A stretch of DNA of 64,000 nucleotides from CALCKU01 sp964607445 (GTDB lineage: Bacteria > Pseudomonadota > Alphaproteobacteria > Caulobacterales > Maricaulaceae), in NCBI GenBank assembly GCA_964607445.1, contig CAZSKN010000013.1, forward strand, positions 1-64,000. Direction: 5' to 3'. Positions 25,863 through 35,038 of the stretch are shown piece after piece (within the stretch, counting starts at the first letter, position 1; each line of letters starts with the position of its first letter). The translations under genes and the position numbers were made by a program. The notes beneath the pieces were generated by a model. The model did not search any database, had not been told where the DNA came from, and saw only the letters and a program-made list of their open reading frames with translations.

Positions 25863-27409
25863 GAATAGGTATTGATGTGGGCGGTACCCATACCGACGCT
25901 GTAATTTTAGATGGCGATAGGGTTATCGCCGCAACAAAAACGTTAACGTCAGCCGATGTTGTTAGCGGTATAACCCAAGCACTAGATACACTATTGAAAG
26001 ACGGTGGCATTAGACAAGACAAAATTGAAACGGTGATGATTGGCACAACACAATTTACCAATGCAATTGTGCAGCGTAGAGAGCTTTCACCTGTAGCTAC
26101 CATCCGCATTGGCTTGCCGTCCGGGCGGGGTATGCCACCTATGGTGGATTGGCCCGAGGATATTAAACACGCTACCGGGGGGCATGCTTATATGCTCCAT
26201 GGGGGGTATTTATACGATGGCTTTCCTGTGGCTGATATTCGGGATGGAGAGGTTGACGCCATTATTCAGGATTTGATTAAAAAGAGAATTAAGACCGTAG
26301 CTATAGCCTCAGTTTTTTCGCCCATGAATCCATCGCCTGAAAAAACTGTTGGGCAGAAAATTAAAGCCGCGATTCCTGACGCGCGTATGACCTTGTCTTA
26401 TAATTTCGGACGATTGGGTCTGATGGAACGCGAAAATGCGGCTATTCTGAATACAACGCTTTTGCCCTTCGCGGATAAGGTTGTGAACTCGTTTTTAAAT
26501 GCGCTTGAAAATCGTGGCTTAAAGTGTCCGGCCTATATTAGTCAAAACGATGGAACGTTAATGAGTGCTGATTTCGTGCGGGCTTATCCAGCCTTGACAT
26601 TTGCTTCGGGGCCAACAAATTCATTGCGCGGTGCCTATAAACTTACAGGGTTACAAGACGCTATTGTTGTCGATATTGGTGGCACCACCTCGGATATCGG
26701 AGTGCTGCAAGGCGGGTTTCCCAGAGAGTCCAATGTCGTGATTGAAATTGGTGGGGTGAGAACGAATTTCCGTATGCCTGACATAATGGCTCTGGGTTTG
26801 GGAGGCGGCAGTCTTGTATCAGATGATGGTAAAGAGATAGGCCCGCTGTCTGTTGGCCACAAGCTTGTCACCGAAGCTTTGGTCTTTGGCGGGCGTAAGC
26901 TTACAACGACAGATATTATAGTTGCCAGCGGTCATGCGGATATAGGGGATAAATCAAAAATATCACATGTGCCGGATGAGACGGTTAAAACGTCCACGAA
27001 AACGATACATGCCGTGCTTGATCAGGCCATTGAAATGATGAAGCCGGGTGGAAAAGATATACCCGTCATTCTTGTAGGTGGAGGTGCCGTATTAGTGACA
27101 GAGGGGTTGAAAGCGGCCTCCAGAGTTTATCGTCCTGAAAATGCAGGCGTTGCGAATGCCATAGGCGCTGCCATTGCCCAAATCGGGGCGGAAGCCGAAC
27201 GTATGCTCTCTTATCGCGAAATGTCTAGGGATGAGGCATTAAGGCTTGTGACACATGCCGCAACGGAGCGCGCGGTAAAGGCCGGAGCCAATGTGGCGAC
27301 GATTAAAGCCGTGGATATTGAAGAAACAGCTATTCCTTATATGGATGAAGGGGCAACCCGAATACGGGTCAAAGTCATAGGGGATTTGGTACGCGGGGAA
27401 AGGGCATGA
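25859..27409 (+). CDS. Hydantoinase/oxoprolinase family protein (HyuA-like)
   Basis: The 516-residue protein begins MRIGIDVGGTHTDAVI, the ASKHA-type phosphate loop of the HyuA N-terminal domain, with a second signature VVDIGGTTSDIGVL (about 266-279) and a Gly-rich ILVGGGAVLV near 400. Family members perform ATP-dependent opening of cyclic amides such as hydantoin or 5-oxoproline. At this length it corresponds to the compact form that pairs with DUF917 proteins, without a HyuB subunit. It overlaps both neighbours by four bases (ATGA), forming a three-gene operon with permease and DUF917. Confidence 0.85.
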   Translation: MRIGIDVGGTHTDAVILDGDRVIAATKTLTSADVVSGITQALDTLLKDGGIRQDKIETVMIGTTQFTNAIVQRRELSPVATIRIGLPSGRGMPPMVDWPEDIKHATGGHAYMLHGGYLYDGFPVADIRDGEVDAIIQDLIKKRIKTVAIASVFSPMNPSPEKTVGQKIKAAIPDARMTLSYNFGRLGLMERENAAILNTTLLPFADKVVNSFLNALENRGLKCPAYISQNDGTLMSADFVRAYPALTFASGPTNSLRGAYKLTGLQDAIVVDIGGTTSDIGVLQGGFPRESNVVIEIGGVRTNFRMPDIMALGLGGGSLVSDDGKEIGPLSVGHKLVTEALVFGGRKLTTTDIIVASGHADIGDKSKISHVPDETVKTSTKTIHAVLDQAIEMMKPGGKDIPVILVGGGAVLVTEGLKAASRVYRPENAGVANAIGAAIAQIGAEAERMLSYREMSRDEALRLVTHAATERAVKAGANVATIKAVDIEETAIPYMDEGATRIRVKVIGDLVRGERA

Positions 27410-28494
27410 AAACCATTGGCCTTGAACATCTTGATGATCTTGCACTTGGGTCTGTTTTTCTCGCGACTGGCGGTGGTGGAGATCCACATGTTCCTAAACT
27501 TATCGCGCGTGAAGCGATAAAAAAATATGGACCTGTCGCCTTAATCGCCCCGGAAGCTCTTGCAGATGATAGTTATGTTGTGCCTATTGGGAGTGTTGGC
27601 GCGCCGACCGTGAGTTTGGAGCTTTTGCCGTCTATTGATGACGCGGCCCACACATTGGAGGCTTTTGAGAAATTCGCAGGTCGAAAGATTGATGCGGTGG
27701 CATCCTTTGAAATCGGCGGTGGAAATTCGCTTATCCCTCTGGTCGCTGCGGCTGGAAAAGGCATACCCGTAATTGATGGGGACGGGATGGGGCGCGCGTT
27801 GCCTGAGGCGCAAATGATGTCTTATGCTATTGCAGGGGTCAAACCAACACCTGCTGTAGCCTATGATTATGCCGGCAATATTGCCACGTTCAATGTATCC
27901 ACGACGGATGTTTATGAGCGTCATATCCGCGCTTATTCTATGGCGGCTGGCGGCATGATAACAGCGGCGGAACACCCCATGACGGGGCGAGAGCTCAAAC
28001 GCTCTGTGATTGCGGGAACGTTGAGTTTTTCAATTGAACTGGGTCGGACATTACGTGAAAACCGTGGACAGGCAGATAGACTATTAAAGCCGCTTCAAGA
28101 TGTGTTTACTAATTCTATTTATGGTGAATGCCGCTTGATATTTTCAGGTAAAATTGTGGATAAAGTGACGCGGATAATTGGCGGGTACGATGTCGGGGAA
28201 GCGACTGTTGAAGCTTTCGACGGCGCAAAGCAAGTTTTGAAAGTCAATATTAAAAACGAATACTTGCTCGCAAAAATAGGCGATAAAGTGGTGGCAAGCG
28301 TGCCAGACCTTATCACGATTGTAGATTATGAGACTGGAAAGCCGATTAATGCGGAACGTTTGCGCTATGGGCAACGCATCTCCATATTTGCAACAGCATG
28401 TCCCGAATTTTATCGGTCCGAGGCGGCATTGAAAGTCGTGGCTCCACAGTGTTTTGGATTTGATGTTAAATATGTGCCCTTAGAAAAATTGTAA
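27406..28494 (+). CDS. DUF917 family protein
   Basis: The 362-residue protein has the DUF917 start GLEHLDDLALGSVFLATGGG, followed by GGNSLIPLVAA and IDGDGMGRALPE. DUF917 proteins are the usual partners of compact hydantoinase/oxoprolinase-like proteins and are thought to form the other half of the enzyme. No signal peptide. The ATG overlaps the upstream stop by four bases. It is the last gene of the permease operon; no terminator hairpin is evident after it. Confidence 0.85.
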   Translation: MKTIGLEHLDDLALGSVFLATGGGGDPHVPKLIAREAIKKYGPVALIAPEALADDSYVVPIGSVGAPTVSLELLPSIDDAAHTLEAFEKFAGRKIDAVASFEIGGGNSLIPLVAAAGKGIPVIDGDGMGRALPEAQMMSYAIAGVKPTPAVAYDYAGNIATFNVSTTDVYERHIRAYSMAAGGMITAAEHPMTGRELKRSVIAGTLSFSIELGRTLRENRGQADRLLKPLQDVFTNSIYGECRLIFSGKIVDKVTRIIGGYDVGEATVEAFDGAKQVLKVNIKNEYLLAKIGDKVVASVPDLITIVDYETGKPINAERLRYGQRISIFATACPEFYRSEAALKVVAPQCFGFDVKYVPLEKL

Positions 28495-28836
28495 AATAGA
28501 CGACAGGTCATATCGACGCGGCCGTCCAATGTTTCTACTAAAATATGAAGTAATGCGCGGTTCACCGGACGGGCCCGTCAATTGGGCAGCGGTAATACGA
28601 GAATACGGCTCTATAAGGTCCTGATCTGAAAATCTCTTCCTGGTTATAGTCCCAATGGTTTGCATCAAAACTATACAATCAAAAGGGTCCAGGATTAAGG
28701 GGCTAAGACAGGATTAAACCGTGTGTATAGGCCTATATATTTAAATTTTTTCACATTTTGAGTTTGTGCTAAATAAAGATCATTTGCTAGGCTTTCAAAA
28801 TACGCCTACGGCATGATTTAACTTAAGATGGGTAAT
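28495..28836. other. Intergenic region of about 340 bp
   Basis: No gene is supported. A minus-strand frame of 62 codons (28480-28668) overlaps the DUF917 stop, lacks a ribosome site and has no recognised features. The right half is AT-rich and should contain the promoter of the CoA-transferase genes, but no clear -35/-10 pair stands out. Confidence 0.4.
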
Positions 28837-29538
28837 ATGAATAAAGTTTATAAAACATGCGGTGCGGCGCTGGACGGACTTGCCTTTGACGGTATGAGTG
28901 TCATGTCCGGGGGGTTTGGACTGTGCGGCATTCCCGAAAATTTGATAGCCGCCTTGCGCGAAAGTTCGGCGAAAGACTTAACGGTGATTTCAAATAACGC
29001 CGGCGTGGATGGATTCGGGTTAGGGCAATTGCTTGAAACCCGGCAGATTAAAAAAATGATATCATCTTATGTCGGCGAGAATAAAGAATTTGAGCGACAA
29101 TATTTAAGTGGAGAATTAGAGCTGGAATTTAACCCGCAAGGTACATTGGCCGAACGCATTCGCGCAGGTGGGGCTGGTATTCCCGGCTTTTATACTAAAA
29201 CAGGTGTTGGCACACTGATAGCCGAGGGTAAAGAACACAAAGAATTTGAAGGCGAAACCTTTATTTTGGAGACAGGTTTGAAAGCTGATATCTCTATAAT
29301 CAAAGCCTGGAAGGGCGATGCTGAGGGTAATCTTATATTTAAAGCCACAGCACGTAATTTTTCACCTATGATGGCTATGGCAGGAAAAATAACGCTTGCC
29401 GAGGTCGATGAAATCGTACCCGTCGGGACACTGGACCCGAATTTCATACATACGCCGGGCATTTTTGTTCAAAGGATTATTCAGGCCGAGTGTGAGAAGC
29501 GTATTGAACAACGCACAGTCCGGGAGGCGTCATCATGA
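28837..29538 (+). CDS. scoA: 3-oxoacid CoA-transferase subunit A (SCOT alpha)
   Basis: The 233-residue protein reads MNKVYKTCGAALDGL at the start, then SGGFGLCGIPENLI, SNNAGVDGFGLGQLL and GGAGIPGFYTKTGVGT, all standard for the A subunit. With ScoB it transfers CoA from succinyl-CoA to acetoacetate or another 3-oxoacid, feeding ketone body and fatty-acid catabolites into the TCA cycle. The start at 28837 fits the family; an in-frame ATG three codons upstream is possible. The stop overlaps the scoB start by four bases. Confidence 0.92.
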   Translation: MNKVYKTCGAALDGLAFDGMSVMSGGFGLCGIPENLIAALRESSAKDLTVISNNAGVDGFGLGQLLETRQIKKMISSYVGENKEFERQYLSGELELEFNPQGTLAERIRAGGAGIPGFYTKTGVGTLIAEGKEHKEFEGETFILETGLKADISIIKAWKGDAEGNLIFKATARNFSPMMAMAGKITLAEVDEIVPVGTLDPNFIHTPGIFVQRIIQAECEKRIEQRTVREASS

Positions 29539-30182
29539 GTTGGACACGCGATCAAATGGCAGCCCGTGCCGCCAAAGAACTTGAAGACGGGTTTTATGTG
29601 AATTTGGGTATTGGCATCCCGACGCTGGTTGCCAACCATATCCCCGAGGGTATAGATGTGACGTTGCAAAGTGAAAACGGTATGCTGGGTATGGGGCCAT
29701 TTCCTTTAGATCAGGATGTCGATGCCGATCTGATTAATGCCGGAAAACAGACGATCACAACGCTACCAAAATCAAGTTTTTTTGATAGCGCAACGAGCTT
29801 TGCTATGATCCGGGGAGGGCATATAGATCTCTCTATTTTGGGGGCTATGGAAGTTTCAGAAGATGGTGATATCGCCAATTGGATGATCCCGGGTAAAATG
29901 GTCAAAGGCATGGGGGGCGCTATGGATCTTGTGGCGGGTGTCAAACGCTGTATTGCAGTTTTTGATCACACGAATAAGCGCGGTGAAAGCAAATTCCTTA
30001 AAGCCTGTACCTTACCCCTGACAGGGCAGAACTGTATTGATATGGTTATTACAGATTTGGGGGTCTTTAAACGCCCAGATAAGGCCCATGCTTTTCAATT
30101 ATTGGAATTAGCACCTGATGTCAGTCTTGAAGAGATAAAATCTAAAACACAGGCCAATATCGATTTGGATTCAAGTTTTTGA
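29535..30182 (+). CDS. scoB: 3-oxoacid CoA-transferase subunit B (SCOT beta)
   Basis: The 215-residue protein shows VNLGIGIPTLVANH and LQSENGMLGMGP, where Glu47 is the residue that forms the glutamyl-CoA thioester in this family, followed by GGHIDLSILGAMEV and KMVKGMGGAMDLV. It has normal length for a separate B subunit. Overlap with scoA indicates coupled translation of the heteromer. A hairpin lies after the stop (30216-30247). Confidence 0.92.
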   Translation: MSWTRDQMAARAAKELEDGFYVNLGIGIPTLVANHIPEGIDVTLQSENGMLGMGPFPLDQDVDADLINAGKQTITTLPKSSFFDSATSFAMIRGGHIDLSILGAMEVSEDGDIANWMIPGKMVKGMGGAMDLVAGVKRCIAVFDHTNKRGESKFLKACTLPLTGQNCIDMVITDLGVFKRPDKAHAFQLLELAPDVSLEEIKSKTQANIDLDSSF

Positions 30183-30215
30183 ACAGGCTTTTCTCTTAAT
30201 AACATAGATCTTTTC

Positions 30216-30247
30216 AAAGGATAAAGTTTTGCGAAGCTTTCTCCTTT
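30216..30247. terminator. Weak hairpin between convergent genes
   Basis: Arms aaaggataaag and ctttctccttt pair with one mismatch around a ten-base loop. The T tract is short (three T). It lies between scoB and the convergent TadG-like gene, where a two-way terminator is expected. Confidence 0.35.
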
Positions 30248-30301
30248 AATGAGCGAATGGTAGTTTTACAGTCAGGGCAATAGCCCTAGATATTGTGTGC
30301 C

Positions 30302-31597
30302 CTATCGAACAAGCCTTATGTTTTCATTCGTTGAAACTGTTTCCAAGATGTCAGAGATAACCGAAATTAGATTGCGTTCGGTTGCGGGGATAAATACACC
30401 GTCTCCTTTGGTACAATTTTCTAAAAACTCTCTAAGGTCTTCGCCTCCAGACCTGGCCGCGCGTCCAAATCCGATTGTGTATACATCAATATTATCTGAT
30501 GCGGCCTTTATAGCTCTACAGGTATCAGCAAACTTACGAGCAGATATTTGTCTGCGTTCCTCGACGGACAACCGTCGACCTCCTTCTAATTGACCTGTTG
30601 TCAACGGTTTGCCATCGGTCATTAGAATGAGGACTTTTTTATTATCTTCATCGAAATTCCTAGGTAAGTTCCTGTGGCTTCGACTAAAAACGCCGCGCAT
30701 GGAGGGATGTAAACTCCGATATCCCCAGACCAAGGCTTCACTTGAGTGGGTACCTTGGGACGATATAATATTTTTAATCAGACCGCGCGCATCTGCCGGC
30801 GTTTCGAGAAAGAACCGCGGACTCATTTTAGGGTCGGGACAAAAGGGACGTCCTGAGCCTGCAATATTGCTTCTGCGGACAATGGGTTGTAAATTTGAAG
30901 GGCCCAAATCTAAAAGGTCGGATTGAGTTCTGATGGGCTTGGGTTCAAAGCAGCCTTGGAAATCACCGCGAACGTCCGCGGATAGAAGATTAGCAAATGA
31001 CGGACCAAATACGACGCCACCGCCAAAAGGTATTAATGAGAATACGGCGTTATCATTATCGTCAAATGTCTTATGTTGCGTAAAATCTTCAAGCGCTTTT
31101 TCTAAAGGTCCGATTAGCCTTTGTGTTTCCATGGAGGCCGAAATGTCGTAGGCGAATGTAACTTCTAACATATTTGTCGAAGTTCTGGTCAATGTCGCAG
31201 CAGAAGCGATTTTAAAGGGTAACTCTGCCCGTCGGGTGACACCGGTAAATGAGGATTTTTCAGTACCGCTACAACTTGTTTTTAGAATGCCGTCTGATAT
31301 TCTAACAGGCGTACAATCAAGGTTAAATGTACTGATTTCTTGACTTAAAATATTATTAAACATTGTCTGAGCATCATCCAGACTTACGCCATCATCTTGT
31401 AAATATCTTGCAATATTCAGGGTGGCGGCATCTAATTTATCTTGCGTTTTCTGTTTCGAATTTATGGCGCTGGCACTATCGAGCGCAACGGCGACGGCAA
31501 GTATAACGACCAAGATGACAATAGAGCCTAGAATAGCGAAATTGCCTTGCGTGGATTGAGTATAACTTTTGGTTATAAATTTTATTCTCTTAAGCAT
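30302..31597 (-). CDS. TadG-like pilus-assembly protein with vWA domain
   Basis: The 431-residue protein begins with a basic stretch, QGNFAILGSIVILVV and one membrane helix (about 20-45), the TadE/TadG N-terminal signature. After a helical region a von Willebrand A domain starts near 165, with the metal-site motif DISASM and the later KKVLILMTDGKP. Proteins of this layout act in Tad/Flp pilus assembly or as stand-alone envelope vWA proteins. No other tad genes lie in the window, so it is an orphan copy. Alone between convergent and divergent neighbours, probably its own transcript. Confidence 0.8.
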   Translation of the reverse strand: MLKRIKFITKSYTQSTQGNFAILGSIVILVVILAVAVALDSASAINSKQKTQDKLDAATLNIARYLQDDGVSLDDAQTMFNNILSQEISTFNLDCTPVRISDGILKTSCSGTEKSSFTGVTRRAELPFKIASAATLTRTSTNMLEVTFAYDISASMETQRLIGPLEKALEDFTQHKTFDDNDNAVFSLIPFGGGVVFGPSFANLLSADVRGDFQGCFEPKPIRTQSDLLDLGPSNLQPIVRRSNIAGSGRPFCPDPKMSPRFFLETPADARGLIKNIISSQGTHSSEALVWGYRSLHPSMRGVFSRSHRNLPRNFDEDNKKVLILMTDGKPLTTGQLEGGRRLSVEERRQISARKFADTCRAIKAASDNIDVYTIGFGRAARSGGEDLREFLENCTKGDGVFIPATERNLISVISDILETVSTNENIRLVR

Positions 31598-31784
31598 GAT
31601 GAAAGCCTTTACATCTTATTGATGCTCTGGGATTTAAAATTTTGGTTCTGAGCTTAATACACGCTTAGAATTAATTTAGCGTTGATTGAGCTTTAAATAG
31701 TTTCCGGGTTTATATGTGGCTCGAAACAAGGATTAAAGTTGCCGCTTTAGTTATGTTGACCTAGATTTATTGGCAGAGGTTTTC

Positions 31785-32972
31785 ATGAAAATACTAATAG
31801 TTGGCGGGGGCATTGGTGGATTAACGACGGCGCTTTGTTGTGTTCATCAAGGACATGAGGTGATTGTTTTTGAGCAGGCTTCTATTTTGGGCGATGTCGG
31901 CGCGGGTATACAACTCCCCCCAAATGCTATGAAGATTTTTGAAAAGCTTGGCCTGGCCCAGACCCTGAGGCATTACGCTTTTGCGCCACAAGCCTTAGAA
32001 GCCCGTATGGGAGAGAGTGGACGCCATATTTTTTCAATCCCTTTGACGCCTAAAAGACTAAAAAAATGGGGCGGCCCTTATCTGCATATCCATCGTTCGG
32101 ATTACATCAAGGTTCTATATGACGCCTTAATAGCGCGGGCTCCTCAAGCCGTGAGATTAGGTGTAGATGTTGCGCGATACAGGCAGGATAATTTAGCGGC
32201 GACCGTGACATTGATAGACGGGCGTGAATTTTCCGGTGATGTTGTGATCGGGGCCGATGGTATAAAATCAGCTGTGCGCGCTCACATGTTTGGGACTGAA
32301 ACGGCAAATTTCACAGGAAATATTGCCTGGCGAGCGGTCGTCCCCATGTCTGAGCTTGAAAAGCATGTGCCCAACCCTACAGCCAGTGTCTGGATGGGGC
32401 GTGGACGCCATGCCGTGACCTATCTTTTGCGCGGTGGCACACTCGTCAATTTTGTAGGTATTGTGGAGCGGACGGATTGGACAGAAGAAAGCTGGCGTGA
32501 AAAGGGATATAAACCGGACGCCCTTAAAGAGTTTCAGGCCTGGCATCCTGTCATCACGACTTTGCTGAATGCTGTTCCGGCTGAAACTTTGTATCGCTGG
32601 GCTCTCTTTGATCGTCCGCCTTTGCCCAATTGGGTCGATGGTCGTGTGGCTTTACTAGGAGATGCCGCGCACCCAATGTTACCCTTTCTAGCACAAGGTG
32701 CCGCTATGGCGGTTGAAGATGCATGGGTGGTGGCGCGTGAATTATCTGTTATGGGTCGTGCGTCAACTGTAAGTTTAAACAGCTATCAAGCCGCGCGACT
32801 GACCCGCACGCGTAAAGTTCAAATGGCATCGCGTGCAAATATGAAGACATTTCATCGCCGCACGACCCTTGGGCAGTTATCAACCTATGGGCCTATGTGG
32901 TTAGCAGGTCAGATGTCGCCATTTATTATACCTGGACGTATGGATTGGCTTTACGGATATGATGTGACCTAA
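31785..32972 (+). CDS. FAD-dependent monooxygenase (salicylate hydroxylase-like)
   Basis: The 395-residue protein has ILIVGGGIGGLTTALC for the FAD Rossmann fold, GDVVIGADGIKSAVR for the DG motif, and LLGDAAHPMLPFLAQGAAMAVEDA for the GD motif, in the order of class A flavin monooxygenases. Members hydroxylate aromatic rings using NAD(P)H. The ATG at 31785 has GAGG upstream; a TTG five codons earlier is unlikely. Natural substrate is unknown; the nearby 2-hydroxychromene-2-carboxylate isomerase-like gene hints at aromatic catabolism. Its 3' end adjoins the assembly gap. Confidence 0.85.
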   Translation: MKILIVGGGIGGLTTALCCVHQGHEVIVFEQASILGDVGAGIQLPPNAMKIFEKLGLAQTLRHYAFAPQALEARMGESGRHIFSIPLTPKRLKKWGGPYLHIHRSDYIKVLYDALIARAPQAVRLGVDVARYRQDNLAATVTLIDGREFSGDVVIGADGIKSAVRAHMFGTETANFTGNIAWRAVVPMSELEKHVPNPTASVWMGRGRHAVTYLLRGGTLVNFVGIVERTDWTEESWREKGYKPDALKEFQAWHPVITTLLNAVPAETLYRWALFDRPPLPNWVDGRVALLGDAAHPMLPFLAQGAAMAVEDAWVVARELSVMGRASTVSLNSYQAARLTRTRKVQMASRANMKTFHRRTTLGQLSTYGPMWLAGQMSPFIIPGRMDWLYGYDVT

Positions 32973-33014
32973 AGATCAATGACGGATTGTATATCTATCT
33001 GGCACTATATCTAT
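32960..33014 (+). repeat. 55-bp duplicated contig end, left copy
   Basis: These 55 bases, starting tgatgtgacctaaagatc, recur exactly at 33115-33169 on the other side of the N run. They include the last codons and stop of the monooxygenase gene. Confidence 0.9.
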
Positions 33015-33114
33015 NNNNNNNNNNNNNNNNNNNNNNNNNNNNNNNNNNNNNNNNNNNNNNNNNNNNNNNNNNNNNNNNNNNNNNNNNNNNNNNNNNNNNN
33101 NNNNNNNNNNNNNN
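33015..33114. other. Assembly gap (100 N)
   Basis: Exactly 100 N, a conventional placeholder. Because the two flanks are identical over 55 bases, the true sequence probably joins them with a single copy and nothing missing. Confidence 0.95.
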
Positions 33115-33169
33115 TGATGTGACCTAAAGATCAATGACGGATTGTATATCTATCTGGCACTATATCTAT
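33115..33169 (+). repeat. 55-bp duplicated contig end, right copy
   Basis: Exact copy of 32960-33014. The remaining stretch to 33428 is AT-rich and non-coding, and presumably holds the promoter of the porin gene; I see no clear boxes. Confidence 0.9.
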
Positions 33170-33428
33170 GAACACATTATCCCAATGCATTACGCGGCGA
33201 TGAGAGATCGGTCGCGAAAATTGAGGCCGTATTGAAAATTCGAATTTCCTGACGCTGAATATATCTGCAAAGCATTTATATTGTGCGTCTGAAAAATTTT
33301 ACGCTTTAATTTTAAGCTTTTTTCTATTTTACGTCGTTTGAACAGCTTCTCTTTCGATTTCATCAATCGATCTATTTAAGAACCCGCATGACATTCATGG
33401 CGCTATGCGCACAATATTGGAGACTATA

Positions 33429-34172
33429 ATGAAAAAGTTAATCGCAGGCGCCGTTGCGCTTCCTCTTTATGTTTTGGGCGCCCCCATGATCGCATCCGCT
33501 GATGATCTCAGCGTGACGGTATCCGTTGACGCGGTTAGCGAATATGTTTTCCGGGGTGTGAGCTTTCAACGCGGAGCCTTGCAACCGGCTGTGGAATTAA
33601 ACAAAAACGGCTTTACGCTTGGCGCCTGGTCGTCTTTGGGCATTGGTGAAACGAGTGCGGCGTCGATTGACGAAATTGATGTTTATGGGGGATATTCTTG
33701 GGGGCTGTCAGATCTTGCGGATGCCAGCGTTGGATTTACGATTTACCATTTCCCAGATACGCCGGGAAGCCTGTTTGATTTTGGCGATGCGAGTACGTTT
33801 GAAGTCAGTGCTGGATTGGCGTTCAATACAGTCTTAGCGCCGTCAATTACCGGATATTACGATTTTGATCTTGAAGCCTTTACGGTTGAAGGCGGTGTGA
33901 GCCATAGTCTTCCTCTCGCTGAGAAAACATCGCTTGATCTAGGTATAACAGCCGGGTTCGTCACAGCTGACGGCGGCGGTGATTATGAATATGGCAGTGC
34001 ATCTGCAGGCTTTGGTTACGCGCTTTCGGATAATGTATCAGCCTCAATAGGTGCGAATTTCTCAGTGTCCTCAGAAGATACATTGCGCTTTAAAGTGGAT
34101 GGAAACGGCAATGGATTCACTGCTGAAGATAGTCTTTTATGGTTCGGGGTGGGTATTTCTAGCGGATTTTAA
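33429..34172 (+). CDS. TorF-family putative porin
   Basis: The 247-residue protein has a signal peptide ending IASADD and the TorF-type start VSVDAVSEYVFRGVSFQRGALQPAVEL. The remainder is alternating beta strands, with a final strand ending in Phe (LLWFGVGISSGF), as for outer-membrane barrels. The ATG at 33429 has GGAG upstream; an ATG eight codons earlier lacks one. The substrate is unknown. A clear terminator follows at 34210-34239. Confidence 0.85.
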   Translation: MKKLIAGAVALPLYVLGAPMIASADDLSVTVSVDAVSEYVFRGVSFQRGALQPAVELNKNGFTLGAWSSLGIGETSAASIDEIDVYGGYSWGLSDLADASVGFTIYHFPDTPGSLFDFGDASTFEVSAGLAFNTVLAPSITGYYDFDLEAFTVEGGVSHSLPLAEKTSLDLGITAGFVTADGGGDYEYGSASAGFGYALSDNVSASIGANFSVSSEDTLRFKVDGNGNGFTAEDSLLWFGVGISSGF

Positions 34173-34209
34173 TCACGCAAAATATAAAAGCGAATTTGAT
34201 ATAAATGCT

Positions 34210-34239
34210 AACGCGGCGGCTTAATAAGCGCCGCGTTTT
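34210..34239 (+). terminator. Rho-independent terminator after the porin gene
   Basis: Arms aacgcggcg and cgccgcgtt with a ten-base loop, then a short T run. It is the only structure between the porin and the convergent isomerase gene. Confidence 0.75.
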
Positions 34240-34396
34240 GCGTTAAACTTAGAGCTAACGCCTCATAAGGGTCGCAGGGCTATAAACGCAATCTCATAAC
34301 CCGATATTATTGCTAACTAGCATCCAGTTATTGAAAATTTAAGCGGCTTGCTATGGCCCTTTTCAGGGGGGAGTTCGTCCCATGGCGTTTATATTA

Positions 34397-34999
34397 TCAG
34401 GACGCGAGGCTGCGTTCTATCTGGGCTAATCTATCTTTGCCAAAGAACATCTCCTCCCCGACATAAAATGTCGGAACGCCAAAACACCCCCTTGCGATGG
34501 CATTTTCTGTATTCTCAATAAGTTTAGCTTTAATCTCGGGGTCTTGTGAGAGCCTCAAGAAATTTTCACCGTCAAGACCTGATTGGGTCATAGCCTGGAC
34601 AAAAACATCAGGATCGTCCATTTTTAAACCATCTTCCCACATAGCTGTGAGGCCGACATCAATATATGTTTCAAGCTGACCCGCTTGATCAGCTGCAACC
34701 GCGCCGCGCATCATCAGCAAAGTATTGACGGGAAAATTCGGATTAAGCTTGAACCTGGTCAATGCGTGCAGGCGTATAAATCGCATCATTTCTAAACGTT
34801 CATATTCCATTTTGCTCGGGACATTGGCAAAGGTCATCCACGGCGCCTGATTATTAGTCGCTTTAAAAATACCGCCAAGCAGACATGGTAAAATAGTCAG
34901 CGTTGCTCCTGTACGGTCTAAAATTGGCGGGAGGGCTTTATAGGCCATATAGGCATTTGGGCTACCAAAATCGAATATAAATTCAAGGTGCTTAGACAT
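34397..34999 (-). CDS. 2-hydroxychromene-2-carboxylate isomerase family protein (DsbA-like fold)
   Basis: The 200-residue protein has the kappa-GST/HCCA isomerase layout: LEFIFDFGSPNAYMAYKAL at the start with the active-site Ser, PCLLGGIFKATNN, and GCFGVPTFYVGEEMFFGKDRL near the end with the cis-Pro. The founding enzyme isomerises a naphthalene-pathway intermediate using glutathione. Many homologues have unknown roles. It lies 39 bases after the SDR gene on the same strand, behind a palindromic operator, so the pair is probably induced together for an aromatic or electrophilic substrate. Confidence 0.85.
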   Translation of the reverse strand: MSKHLEFIFDFGSPNAYMAYKALPPILDRTGATLTILPCLLGGIFKATNNQAPWMTFANVPSKMEYERLEMMRFIRLHALTRFKLNPNFPVNTLLMMRGAVAADQAGQLETYIDVGLTAMWEDGLKMDDPDVFVQAMTQSGLDGENFLRLSQDPEIKAKLIENTENAIARGCFGVPTFYVGEEMFFGKDRLAQIERSLAS

Positions 35000-35038
35000 A
35001 ATCTATCTTTCTCCTAGGGATGCACTTCCAGTTTTACC

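Noticed and set aside
28480..28668. 62-codon minus-strand frame after DUF917
   Set aside because: Overlaps the DUF917 stop, has no ribosome site and no known features.
32960..33169. 55-bp repeats around the gap read as an insertion with target duplication
   Set aside because: Length and exact identity fit contig overlap better; target duplications are usually far shorter, and no transposase sequence is visible.
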